Shown: in pieces, positions 33,955 to 42,147 of the stretch
Position numbering within the stretch: the stretch's first letter is position 1
How the letters are laid out: each line of letters begins with the position of its first letter
Source: Rhodocytophaga aerolata
GTDB taxonomy: Bacteria; Bacteroidota; Bacteroidia; Cytophagales; 172606-1
Direction of reading: 5' to 3'
DNA: 64,000 nucleotides
NCBI RefSeq assembly: GCF_030503435.1
Contig: NZ_JAUKPO010000002.1
Span: forward strand, 186,001-250,000
The notes under the pieces: model-generated
Told to the model about the DNA's origin: nothing
Seen by the model: the letters and a program-made list of their open reading frames with translations, nothing else
Databases searched by the model: none
Position numbers and translations under genes: made by a program

Positions 33955-36174
33955 CTAAGCCAGATCCAGGGCAATTATTTCCAGGTCGTTTATTTTGGGT
34001 ACGGTAAGGGTGAGTTTGCCCGCATTAATTTTGAAGGCAGGCTTTTGTCCGCTTACCAGTAGCTGCACAGCATTTACTTTTGTATTTGCCGGAACATGGA
34101 TACTGACTTGTTGGGCATCCAGCGGAATGATCTCCCGGAATGGTCCTTTCATCATCATGGGATTGGTCAGGTTTACCAGGTGCACGGTCATGGAGTTTTT
34201 TTGCTGCCAGGCAGTTACATCTATTATTCCTTTGCCTTTTACTTCTACTACCGGGTCTTCATTTAAAGCCCAGCGGATGGTATTGCAAAGCAGTTTTCCA
34301 TGATCAGTGCTCATCAGTTGCCAGAACGTACGGTCTATATCCCCTGGAATATAAGCTATGCGTCCTTTGCCAATTTCCCGCAAATAAAGCCCCGGCGTAT
34401 TGCCTTCCGGTTCACGCATGTATACGTCTTCCATCGGCAAATCCGGATAAGTCGGGATAATGGTTACCGGGGCAGGAAAAGCCATATCTGAGACCACTTT
34501 TACCTGATGAACTGTGTTGATCATCCGGTAGGCATCTTCCAGGCCACTAAGTACGGGATGAAACTTTTTAGTTCCGGCATCACTTTTCAAACGCAGATAG
34601 CTGTTTCTCAGGGGCCCTTCTACTTCTTTATTAAAAGACACACCAAATAAATCCTTCAAGCCAAAGTCTGGCCGCTGCTTGCCTTCTTCATCGTACAAGG
34701 ATGTTTCGTAGGTAGCTACCAGGCTTCCACCCTTAGTTACAAATTCCTTTAATTGGCTGCACTGCGCATCCGACAAGGCGGCAATATTAGGTAAGATGAG
34801 TAGTTTATAGGGTTTGAGGTGTTCCGCATCTAGCAACCCATCGTTTACCATTTCAAAAGGAATCCGTTCTTCTATGAGCGCATGATACATACCATAGGCA
34901 TGATCTTCTGTTTTCTGTTGCCAGGGCTTTCCGCCATAGTTCCGGTTGGTTTGTTCTGAATATACCATTCCTACTCTGGCTATAGGCGCTGTATTCCGCA
35001 AGTACCGTTCATGCTTGTGATGTAACTGGTAAATTTCGGCTACGGTGTCCATCCAACGTTTGTCGTAAATGAACCCACCGAACTTCACAAAGCAGGGAAG
35101 CAGGCCATTGGCTGTACCTTCGGCCACCCATATCCTGATTTCCGCCTCATTTTGTACAGAATCTTTCCAACGGTATGGTTCTTCTATGCCCACACTAAAA
35201 ATACCTACTTGTGGTTTCATCCCCATGGTAGCCCGCAGTTCTTTGGCATGCTTGCCATTCGACCAGGGAGGAATAACGCCACTTCTGGCCTGCTGATCGG
35301 CAAAAAAGAAATCGGAATGTTTGCCGGTGAGGAGCTTATCGGGAAAGCCGTTGGGAATAAACCTGGCCGATGATTTTTGCTTGCGGATTTCGGCATCCCA
35401 GAGGAACCACAGTTCTTTCAGCCGTTCGGTCCGCCACTGAACGTATTTGCGGTACGCCGGGTCAGATTTATCCCCGGCAGCCATGGCCGTGCTAAGCCCG
35501 GAAGAAGTGGTAGGCGGCAATTGATACCCAGAATAGGCTTTAAAATTCCGCTTGCAGTGTTCGCAGTAACAGAGTCCATGGCCAGACCAGCGGTTAGAGA
35601 AAATGGCTTCCGGCTGGTACTGCTCCATAATTTCCCTGTTCACGTTGGTCATAAAATCAAAATTATAAGGACCTAAGGCACAGGTTACCCACAAATCCGG
35701 ATTGGCCCAGTGGCGGCGTTTTTCTCCCTCAGCGGTTGTATGAATATAATCTGGATGGGCCTCATACATATCCTGCCTGGTAGCATGCGGATCTGTCCGC
35801 AGAATTATGTTCATGTTCATTTTCCGGCATCCTTCCACCAGATAGCCCAACGGATCAGAATTACCCATCCAGGGACTTTTGTGATGCAGCGGAATATTAG
35901 TTGGATAAAAGGCCACTACCCCACCGGCACTTAACAATACTCCGTCGGCATGGATACGTTTGAAATAGCTAAGCCAGAAATCAGGATCGTAGCGGCCAGG
36001 GTCATTTTCCACAAAGGCCAGTTGGGCCCACCGCATGGAACGGTTGAACCAGAGCTGTTCATCGGATATATGAATAGTGGCTGGTACCGTTAGTCCTACC
36101 AGAGAACTGGTTCCTCCCAATAAGGCGGCTCCTCCAACTAAGGAAGTAGCTTTCATAAAATTTCTTCTGTGCAT
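33955..36174 (-). CDS. Tat-exported glycoside hydrolase-like protein with beta-galactosidase trimerisation domain
   Basis: 739 residues. The twin-arginine signal MHRRNFMKATSLVGGAALLG directs export of the folded protein. Residues about 40-390 look like a TIM-barrel of the GHL6/GH42-related type (FNRSMRWAQLAF, YFKRIHADGVLLS, WSGHGLCYCEHCKRNF). The CYCEHCKRNF stretch has the Cys/His cluster seen in many GH42-like enzymes. Residues about 395-610 resemble a beta-galactosidase trimerisation/GATase-like domain (RVGMVYSEQTNRNYGG, LILPNIAALSDAQC, GKGRIAYIPGDIDRTFW). A beta-sandwich C-terminus follows. The substrate is unknown, probably a plant or microbial glycan. It is a single gene; downstream lies repeat copy B. 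Confidence 0.78.
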   Translation of the reverse strand: MHRRNFMKATSLVGGAALLGGTSSLVGLTVPATIHISDEQLWFNRSMRWAQLAFVENDPGRYDPDFWLSYFKRIHADGVLLSAGGVVAFYPTNIPLHHKSPWMGNSDPLGYLVEGCRKMNMNIILRTDPHATRQDMYEAHPDYIHTTAEGEKRRHWANPDLWVTCALGPYNFDFMTNVNREIMEQYQPEAIFSNRWSGHGLCYCEHCKRNFKAYSGYQLPPTTSSGLSTAMAAGDKSDPAYRKYVQWRTERLKELWFLWDAEIRKQKSSARFIPNGFPDKLLTGKHSDFFFADQQARSGVIPPWSNGKHAKELRATMGMKPQVGIFSVGIEEPYRWKDSVQNEAEIRIWVAEGTANGLLPCFVKFGGFIYDKRWMDTVAEIYQLHHKHERYLRNTAPIARVGMVYSEQTNRNYGGKPWQQKTEDHAYGMYHALIEERIPFEMVNDGLLDAEHLKPYKLLILPNIAALSDAQCSQLKEFVTKGGSLVATYETSLYDEEGKQRPDFGLKDLFGVSFNKEVEGPLRNSYLRLKSDAGTKKFHPVLSGLEDAYRMINTVHQVKVVSDMAFPAPVTIIPTYPDLPMEDVYMREPEGNTPGLYLREIGKGRIAYIPGDIDRTFWQLMSTDHGKLLCNTIRWALNEDPVVEVKGKGIIDVTAWQQKNSMTVHLVNLTNPMMMKGPFREIIPLDAQQVSIHVPANTKVNAVQLLVSGQKPAFKINAGKLTLTVPKINDLEIIALDLA

Positions 36175-36518
36175 AGGTGGATTGATTAACTAAAGCAACC
36201 CTGCCCTTATCTGTAAAATGCAAAGGTTTTTCTCAAATAATTTATACATAGTATTCAATCAATCCTATTTTTAGGTAAGATAAAAAAACCGGTATGTATA
36301 CGAAGGGAGCTTCTTATATGTATAGAGATAAATCTTTCATTTTACCCTCAAAGATTTTCGTGTTTTTTACATCCGGGTAAATATTATTTCCTTAGTTGCC
36401 ACATCCTTCAGAGCGTAGAGAAGGATGTTCAAACCTGGGCTTGAGCCTCAAAGTGGGTTAGGCTAGATCATGGGTCTATTAAATAAATTGATTCTCGGTT
36501 TTTATGACCAGCATGTAA
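36175..36518. other. Intergenic region without visible feature
   Basis: 344 bp between the glycoside hydrolase gene start and the end of the unknown gene at 36519. Both are on the minus strand, so it probably carries the hydrolase promoter. I find no hairpin terminator, repeat or RNA gene. Confidence 0.4.
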
Positions 36519-36947
36519 TTATATAAATGTATCTACTTTAATTAGATACCAAGTCTCCTTTTCCCTTTGGAACTCAAAATAATAAAAAGTATTATTGTAT
36601 ATCAGTAATCTTTTACCACCGGTCATTTCCCCGTCAAAATTATCATACAATATAGTTTCAAAATCCATAGGCACGTTTACATGTTTAGGTTCTTTCCATG
36701 TTTCCTCCTTAACTAATTCATAATGTTCACCTATCCATACTTTATATGGTAATGGTAACCCTATGTGTTCTTTCTGATAAGTTGAATCCGTACTAAATAA
36801 GTGGTAGAAGGTATCAAAGCTATCATAAGAATCAAAAAAACGTGGTTTAAAAATTTCATATTTGTAATGCTCCCAAACACTATGAAAAGTCCATCCTAAT
36901 ATTAAACTTAAAGAGATTAGGGTTAATAATTTAATTTTCTCTTTCAT
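36519..36947 (-). CDS. Hypothetical membrane-anchored protein
   Basis: 142 residues from the ATG at 36947; the frame runs 26 codons further, to 37025, but that stretch is odd and overlaps the neighbouring gene. An N-terminal anchor or signal (MKEKIKLLTLISLSLILGW) is followed by a soluble, aromatic-rich domain with DSYDSFDTFYHLF and LLIYNNTFYYFEFQREKETWYLIKVDTFI. The gene is AT-rich. No family recognised. It follows the hydroxyacid dehydrogenase on the same strand after 77 bp. Confidence 0.6.
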   Translation of the reverse strand: MKEKIKLLTLISLSLILGWTFHSVWEHYKYEIFKPRFFDSYDSFDTFYHLFSTDSTYQKEHIGLPLPYKVWIGEHYELVKEETWKEPKHVNVPMDFETILYDNFDGEMTGGKRLLIYNNTFYYFEFQREKETWYLIKVDTFI

Positions 36948-37024
36948 ACTTTTGGTGTAAATAATCCGAGAATCATTAAAAATAAAATACTCATTGCTGC
37001 TCAAATACAAGAGATAGAAACACA

Positions 37025-37966
37025 TTACTTTTCCTCTTTTAGAAATGCCTGAATGTTCCGTCCGACAATGTCCATTAGCAAGGTACGGGCTTCTATGCTT
37101 GCCCAGGCAAAATGAGGGGTTAAGGCGAGTTTCTCTTTATTTTTTACCTGCAACAGCGGATTTTGCAAGGCAATAGGTTCTTTTTCATACACATCAATTC
37201 CTGCTGCGGCAATCAAATCCTCATTCAGGGCTCTGGCTAAATCGGCCTCATGAATAATGCCGCCTCTGCCTGCATTTAATAAAATGGCTGACTTCTTCAT
37301 TAGTCGCAGGCGGTCGTAGTTGATAAGGTTGGCTGTGTATTCATTTAAGGGGGCATGAATAGAAACAATATCACATGTTTGGAGAAACTCATCCAGTTCC
37401 AGGCGCAGGTAAGGCTGATCGGTATTCCTGCCGGATGCTGAATAATAGACCACTTCTGCGCCAAAGGCATCGGCAATTTTTGCCACTTGCCGGCCAATAT
37501 TGCCTAAGCCAATAATACCAAATCGTTTGCCATTAATTTCCCAAAAAGTCCGGCCAAAATGGGTGAATATATCTGTCTGGGAATAGCCGCCACTTTTTAC
37601 ATAGCCATCAAAATAATAAACTTTATTTAACAGGTGCAGCAATAAGGAAAAAGTTGCCTGGGCTACACTGTAGGTAGAATAATCGGCAGCGTTTTTTACT
37701 GGAATTCCCCTTTCCTGGGCAGCTTCTTTATCTACATTATTAGTTCCGGTGGCCGATACACAAATCAGTTTCAGATTTTTGGCTTGCTCAATAATGCGTC
37801 TGTCTACCACTACTTTGTTGGTAATAATGATATCTGCCTCCTTCACCCGTTCCAGTGTCTGATCCGGATTGGTGGTCTGGTAATAGGCAACGTCGCCGAA
37901 CTTATCTAACAGGTGCAGGTTGGGAATATCTCCCATGGTTTTGGTATCCAGAAAAACGAGTTTCAT
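37025..37966 (-). CDS. D-2-hydroxyacid dehydrogenase (NAD-dependent)
   Basis: 313 residues. The substrate domain (about 1-100 and 285-313) and Rossmann domain (about 100-285) follow family order. The NAD-binding loop is IIGLGNIGRQVA (153-162). Catalytic residues are Arg234 in LNAGRGGII, Glu263 in DVYEKEP and His285 in LTPHFAWAS. It reduces or oxidises 2-oxo acids and D-2-hydroxyacids such as D-lactate, glycerate or glyoxylate. The nearest group by eye is glycerate dehydrogenase/hydroxypyruvate reductase. Its position about 3.4 kb from lldP may be coincidental. Confidence 0.92.
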   Translation of the reverse strand: MKLVFLDTKTMGDIPNLHLLDKFGDVAYYQTTNPDQTLERVKEADIIITNKVVVDRRIIEQAKNLKLICVSATGTNNVDKEAAQERGIPVKNAADYSTYSVAQATFSLLLHLLNKVYYFDGYVKSGGYSQTDIFTHFGRTFWEINGKRFGIIGLGNIGRQVAKIADAFGAEVVYYSASGRNTDQPYLRLELDEFLQTCDIVSIHAPLNEYTANLINYDRLRLMKKSAILLNAGRGGIIHEADLARALNEDLIAAAGIDVYEKEPIALQNPLLQVKNKEKLALTPHFAWASIEARTLLMDIVGRNIQAFLKEEK

Positions 37967-38269
37967 ATAGTATAAACTTGCTTGTAACTATGTAGACTAT
38001 TGTAGCATATTCTAAAGAGGGAGATCTATATATCTGCCCTTCTTATCATCTTTTAGTTCTTTTCTAAAAGCTTTAAGATAGTAAATCCCATTTCATAAAG
38101 CCCAGATTAGATAAAGAAAGTACTAAATACTGGTTTAAACAAGAATAGAACAAATTATGCAAACTAACCCCTTTGCTAAAAACAAGACTTACCTAATTTT
38201 TGTATTATTCAAATTTTTTGTTTTACTTATCAACCAATTCAATCTTCCGTATTTCTAGCCTATCGTATA
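37967..38269. other. Intergenic region upstream of the TonB-dependent receptor
   Basis: 303 bp, AT-rich, between divergent genes. It should contain the promoters of the dehydrogenase and of the receptor operon. I see no clear terminator or operator; short runs such as ATCTATATATCT occur near 38023 but are not convincing. Confidence 0.4.
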
Positions 38270-41062
38270 GTGAACTTTTACCTACAAAGAATTTTATTCT
38301 TGCTTTTAACTATTTTCTTGCTGCAAAATGCCAATGCTCAAATTCAGAACAGCACGCCCATTTCTATTACTGCTACCTATACCAATCAACCTTTACAGGA
38401 GGTAATTACGGACCTGGAAGGAAAGTACCCCATTAGATTTTTTTACAAAAAAGAATGGATAGGCAATATGAAGATAAGCACTTCGCTATCCAATGAGCCA
38501 GTAGCCGGAGTTGTGGAAAAGATGCTCAGCGGAACCGGATTACGTTTTGTCTTATATGACGAACAAACCATTGTTCTGCTAAGAGAGGCTGCTCCAACCA
38601 ATACACCTGATAGTTCAATAGCCTCTACTCCGGCACCAAATAGTCCTTCAACTGAACAGTCCGTTACGCCAGACCCTCCTTCGGCGGCAAACACCCAAGC
38701 TACTTTCAGAAAATTCGGTCCGGATAAAAATGGGCAGAAAGTGAAAATCAGCGGCAATATCCGCGAAAAAAGTACCGGGGAGTCTATTATGGGAGCAACT
38801 ATTTATGTGGAAGAATTAAAAGCCGGCACTGTCACCAACAATACCGGATTTTATTCTTTAACCATTCCTTCCGGCACCTATACTATTACCTTCAACTATA
38901 TTGGCTATAAGCCTGAGAAAAAACAAGTCAACATTAAAAATAACCAGACGCTGAATGTAGAGCTATTTGACCAGGCCGTAGAAATGCAAGAAGTTACCGT
39001 TTTTGGAGAAGCTGCCGACCGGAATATAGCCAAACCAGAAATGAGTGTGGCCCGGCTCGATATTAAAACCATCCGCAAAATGCCTGCCTTGTTGGGTGAG
39101 GTGGATATTGTAAAAAGCTTATTGCTGCTGCCTGGCGTTACTACCGTAGGCGAAGGAGCCACCGGCTTTAATGTGCGGGGTGGTAGCACCGATCAGAACC
39201 TGATTCTACTGGACCATGCACCGGTATATAATTCCTCCCACTTATTCGGGTTGTTTTCTGTATTCAATCCAGATATTGTAAAAGATGTTACGCTGTACCG
39301 CGGAGGCATACCGGCTCAATTTGGCGGCCGTATCGCTTCTGTATTAGACATTACCTTGCGGGATGCCGCTCCTAAAAAATGGACAGGCAAGGGCGGAATT
39401 GGCCTGGTATCTAACCGTCTGGCGCTGGAAGGCCCAATCATTCCTAATAAGCTTGCGGTAATGGTAGCAGCCCGGGGTTCATATGCCGACTGGCTGCTGA
39501 AAATGGTGCCTAATGAATCGGTTAAAGGCACGCAGGCCCATTTTTATGATATTAATGGTAAAATAGACTATCTGCTGAATGATAAGAACAAACTATCTAT
39601 CTCCGGCTATCTGGGAAAAGATGTATTCAGGTTACCGGCCGACTCTATTGCTACGGTGGCAGTAAATTCTTCCAGCACCGTTTTCAATTGGGGTAATTCC
39701 AATGCTACCCTCCGCTGGACACATGCGTTCAGCAAAAAACTATTTTCCAATGCTGTAGCCGTGTATAGCAAGTATACCTCTAAAATCACCAATCCGGAAG
39801 GACCTAATGCATTTGATTTGCCTGCTAAGATTGATTACCGGAACCTGGAATATAGCCTTACGTATTTCTCCGGCGATAAACACAAAACAGATGCCGGCGC
39901 TAGTGTGATTCAATATATATTATCTCCAGGCAGCCTGGTACCCCGCACAGGCTCCCTTACCTTGCCAGTCTATCTCAATAATGAACATGCCCTGGAATCG
40001 GCTTTGTATTTAAATGATGAGTTCCGGATAAATCCGGTACTGACGCTAATGTATGGCGTGCGGTTTTCGATGTTCCAGAACAGAGGACCAGGCCAACGGT
40101 ATACCTATGAAGAAGGTGTTCCACGGGAAATTTATACCATTGTAGATACTACCACCTATAGAAACGGACAGGTAGCCCAGCAGTACCAGGGATTCGAGCC
40201 CAGAATATCAGCCAAAATCAGCCTCAACAGCAACAGTTCTATTAAACTGAGTTATAACCGGATGCGCCAGTATATTCACCTGATCTCCAATACAACCGCT
40301 GCTGCCCCTACCGACCGCTGGAAATTGAGTGACCAGTATGTACAACCCCAGATTGGCGACCAGCTAGCCCTGGGATTATTCAAGAACTTTTTCGGCAACG
40401 CCTATGAAACGTCTGTAGAGGTGTATTATAAGCAGATCAATAATATTATAGATTATAAAGATGGGGCAAGTCTGCTGCTAAACCAGGCTATTGAAGCAGA
40501 TTTACTGGCAGGCAAAGGAAAAGCCTATGGCCTGGAAGCCCAGGTGAAGAAAACTGTTGGCCGGCTTACCGGGTGGGCCAGTTATACGTATTCCCGTACC
40601 TTTATTCAGGTAGATGGCCAGTATCCGGAAGAACGCATTAACCGGGGAAAGTATTACCCGGCCAATTATGATAAGCCGCACAACTTGAATGTAGTAATGG
40701 CTTTTCAGAAAAACCGCCGCTGGAACTTATCTGCCAACTTTGTGTATAGTACTGGCCGGCCGGTAACCTATCCGGAATCTAAATATGTGGTGGGTGGCGT
40801 GTCGGTAGCCAATTATGACTTACGCAACCAGAACCGCATTCCGGATTACCACCGCCTGGATGTATCGGCAACCGTAGATGGCAACCACCGGCGTAACAAA
40901 AAATGGGATGGCAGCTGGACATTCTCCATTTACAACGTCTACAGCCGCAAAAATGCGTATTCTGTCTTTTTCCGGGCTACCAATGGAGCCACTCCCGAAG
41001 CATATAAGCTTTCCATTTTTGCTTCTATGTTCCCCTCTATTACCTATAATTTCAAGTTCTGA
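38270..41062 (+). CDS. TonB-dependent outer-membrane receptor with STN and carboxypeptidase-like domains
   Basis: 930 residues, GTG start. A signal peptide ending at ...LLQNANAQ is followed by an STN domain (about 30-105, ISITATYTNQPLQEVITDLE). A Pro/Ser/Thr-rich linker leads to a carboxypeptidase-D regulatory-like domain (about 160-245, VKISGNIREKSTGESIMGAT). The plug domain follows (GATGFNVRGGSTDQNLILLDHAPVYN), then a 22-strand-type barrel ending ...SITYNFKF. It would import a ligand with TonB energy. STN-type receptors usually signal to a FecR-like anti-sigma factor; none is adjacent. The next gene, a DUF4249 lipoprotein, overlaps by 1 nt. Confidence 0.93.
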   Translation: MNFYLQRILFLLLTIFLLQNANAQIQNSTPISITATYTNQPLQEVITDLEGKYPIRFFYKKEWIGNMKISTSLSNEPVAGVVEKMLSGTGLRFVLYDEQTIVLLREAAPTNTPDSSIASTPAPNSPSTEQSVTPDPPSAANTQATFRKFGPDKNGQKVKISGNIREKSTGESIMGATIYVEELKAGTVTNNTGFYSLTIPSGTYTITFNYIGYKPEKKQVNIKNNQTLNVELFDQAVEMQEVTVFGEAADRNIAKPEMSVARLDIKTIRKMPALLGEVDIVKSLLLLPGVTTVGEGATGFNVRGGSTDQNLILLDHAPVYNSSHLFGLFSVFNPDIVKDVTLYRGGIPAQFGGRIASVLDITLRDAAPKKWTGKGGIGLVSNRLALEGPIIPNKLAVMVAARGSYADWLLKMVPNESVKGTQAHFYDINGKIDYLLNDKNKLSISGYLGKDVFRLPADSIATVAVNSSSTVFNWGNSNATLRWTHAFSKKLFSNAVAVYSKYTSKITNPEGPNAFDLPAKIDYRNLEYSLTYFSGDKHKTDAGASVIQYILSPGSLVPRTGSLTLPVYLNNEHALESALYLNDEFRINPVLTLMYGVRFSMFQNRGPGQRYTYEEGVPREIYTIVDTTTYRNGQVAQQYQGFEPRISAKISLNSNSSIKLSYNRMRQYIHLISNTTAAAPTDRWKLSDQYVQPQIGDQLALGLFKNFFGNAYETSVEVYYKQINNIIDYKDGASLLLNQAIEADLLAGKGKAYGLEAQVKKTVGRLTGWASYTYSRTFIQVDGQYPEERINRGKYYPANYDKPHNLNVVMAFQKNRRWNLSANFVYSTGRPVTYPESKYVVGGVSVANYDLRNQNRIPDYHRLDVSATVDGNHRRNKKWDGSWTFSIYNVYSRKNAYSVFFRATNGATPEAYKLSIFASMFPSITYNFKF

Positions 41063-42126
41063 TGCCTGTTATGAAAAGATTATTTGTGTTGCTACTTCCG
41101 ATTTTACTGCTCACTACCTGTGTACAGCAGATAGGGGTAGACCTGCCAGATGCCAGCGAAAAGTTAGTGGTTGATGGATTAATCAGCACTTTACCGGGGC
41201 CGTACACCGTTAAACTTACGAAAACTGCCAAATACACTACCGGCAGCGACGGCACCAATTTTTTGGTACCAGGGGCCACGGTGCGCATCAGTGACGATGC
41301 CGGAACTAGTGAAATTTTGCAGGAAACAAGCCCGGGTATCTATAAAACTCAGGCTGGGGGTATCCAGGGACAGGTAGGCAGAAGGTATACTCTATCTATA
41401 GAAACAGCGGATGGTAAAAAATATCAGTCCCAACCAGAATTAATTAAAGCTACGCCGGCTATTGAAAACATCTATTACGAATTTGTAGAAGGGTCGCCGG
41501 GCATCGAAGAGGGTTTTTATGTATATGTGGATACCAGAGACCCAGCAGCTACAGAAGACTTCTACCGGTGGAACTGGGTGCATTATGAAAAAATTCAGTA
41601 TTGCTTCAATGAAACGGTGCCTCCGTCTACTACACCTACTATCCTGACTTGTTGCAGCGATTGCTGGGAAATAAAACGGTGTAATGGGTGTGTTAATGTA
41701 GCTTCCGACAGGCTGACAAATGGTGCGCTTATCAGCCGGCAACTGGTGGCTGTTGTGCCTTACAACTCCAGATCCAAGTATTTTCTCTACTACGAACAAC
41801 ATTCCTTAACCAGAGAAGCCTTTAAATTCTGGCAAGCCCTGGAAGATCAAAGCAAAAATGTGGGCGGCATCTTCGATAAGCCACCTGCCACCGTCCGGGG
41901 AAATATAGGTAATGTAACGGATGCAGAAGAAATTGTACTAGGCTACTTTGGCGCATCCGATATAAAAGCTAATGGGATACAGATAGACCGGTCTACAGTA
42001 GCAAAAAACCCTTCCGGCCCCCTACCTGTAGTAGCACCTCCATCAAGTGGGCCTCCGCCGCCTTGTTACCCTTGTTACGAAAGTATCCTGCGTACCCCTA
42101 TTACCCCTCCTTACTGGGTAGAATAA
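41062..42126 (+). CDS. DUF4249 outer-membrane lipoprotein
   Basis: 354 residues. The lipoprotein signal MKRLFVLLLPILLLTTCVQ places a lipid-modified Cys early; a later ATG at 41071 is an alternative start giving the same lipobox. The domain is beta-rich with DUF4249 hallmarks (LVVDGLIS, YTVKLTKTAKYTTG, PGATVRISDDAG, YTLSIETADGKKYQSQPE). A cysteine cluster occurs at about 193-215 (CCSDCWEIKRCNGC) and a CYPC pair near the C-terminus. DUF4249 proteins are encoded with TonB-dependent receptors, so it is likely the surface partner of the receptor just upstream, which it overlaps by 1 nt. Confidence 0.88.
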   Translation: MPVMKRLFVLLLPILLLTTCVQQIGVDLPDASEKLVVDGLISTLPGPYTVKLTKTAKYTTGSDGTNFLVPGATVRISDDAGTSEILQETSPGIYKTQAGGIQGQVGRRYTLSIETADGKKYQSQPELIKATPAIENIYYEFVEGSPGIEEGFYVYVDTRDPAATEDFYRWNWVHYEKIQYCFNETVPPSTTPTILTCCSDCWEIKRCNGCVNVASDRLTNGALISRQLVAVVPYNSRSKYFLYYEQHSLTREAFKFWQALEDQSKNVGGIFDKPPATVRGNIGNVTDAEEIVLGYFGASDIKANGIQIDRSTVAKNPSGPLPVVAPPSSGPPPPCYPCYESILRTPITPPYWVE

Positions 42127-42147
42127 CCTATTACTAATTCTGGCATT

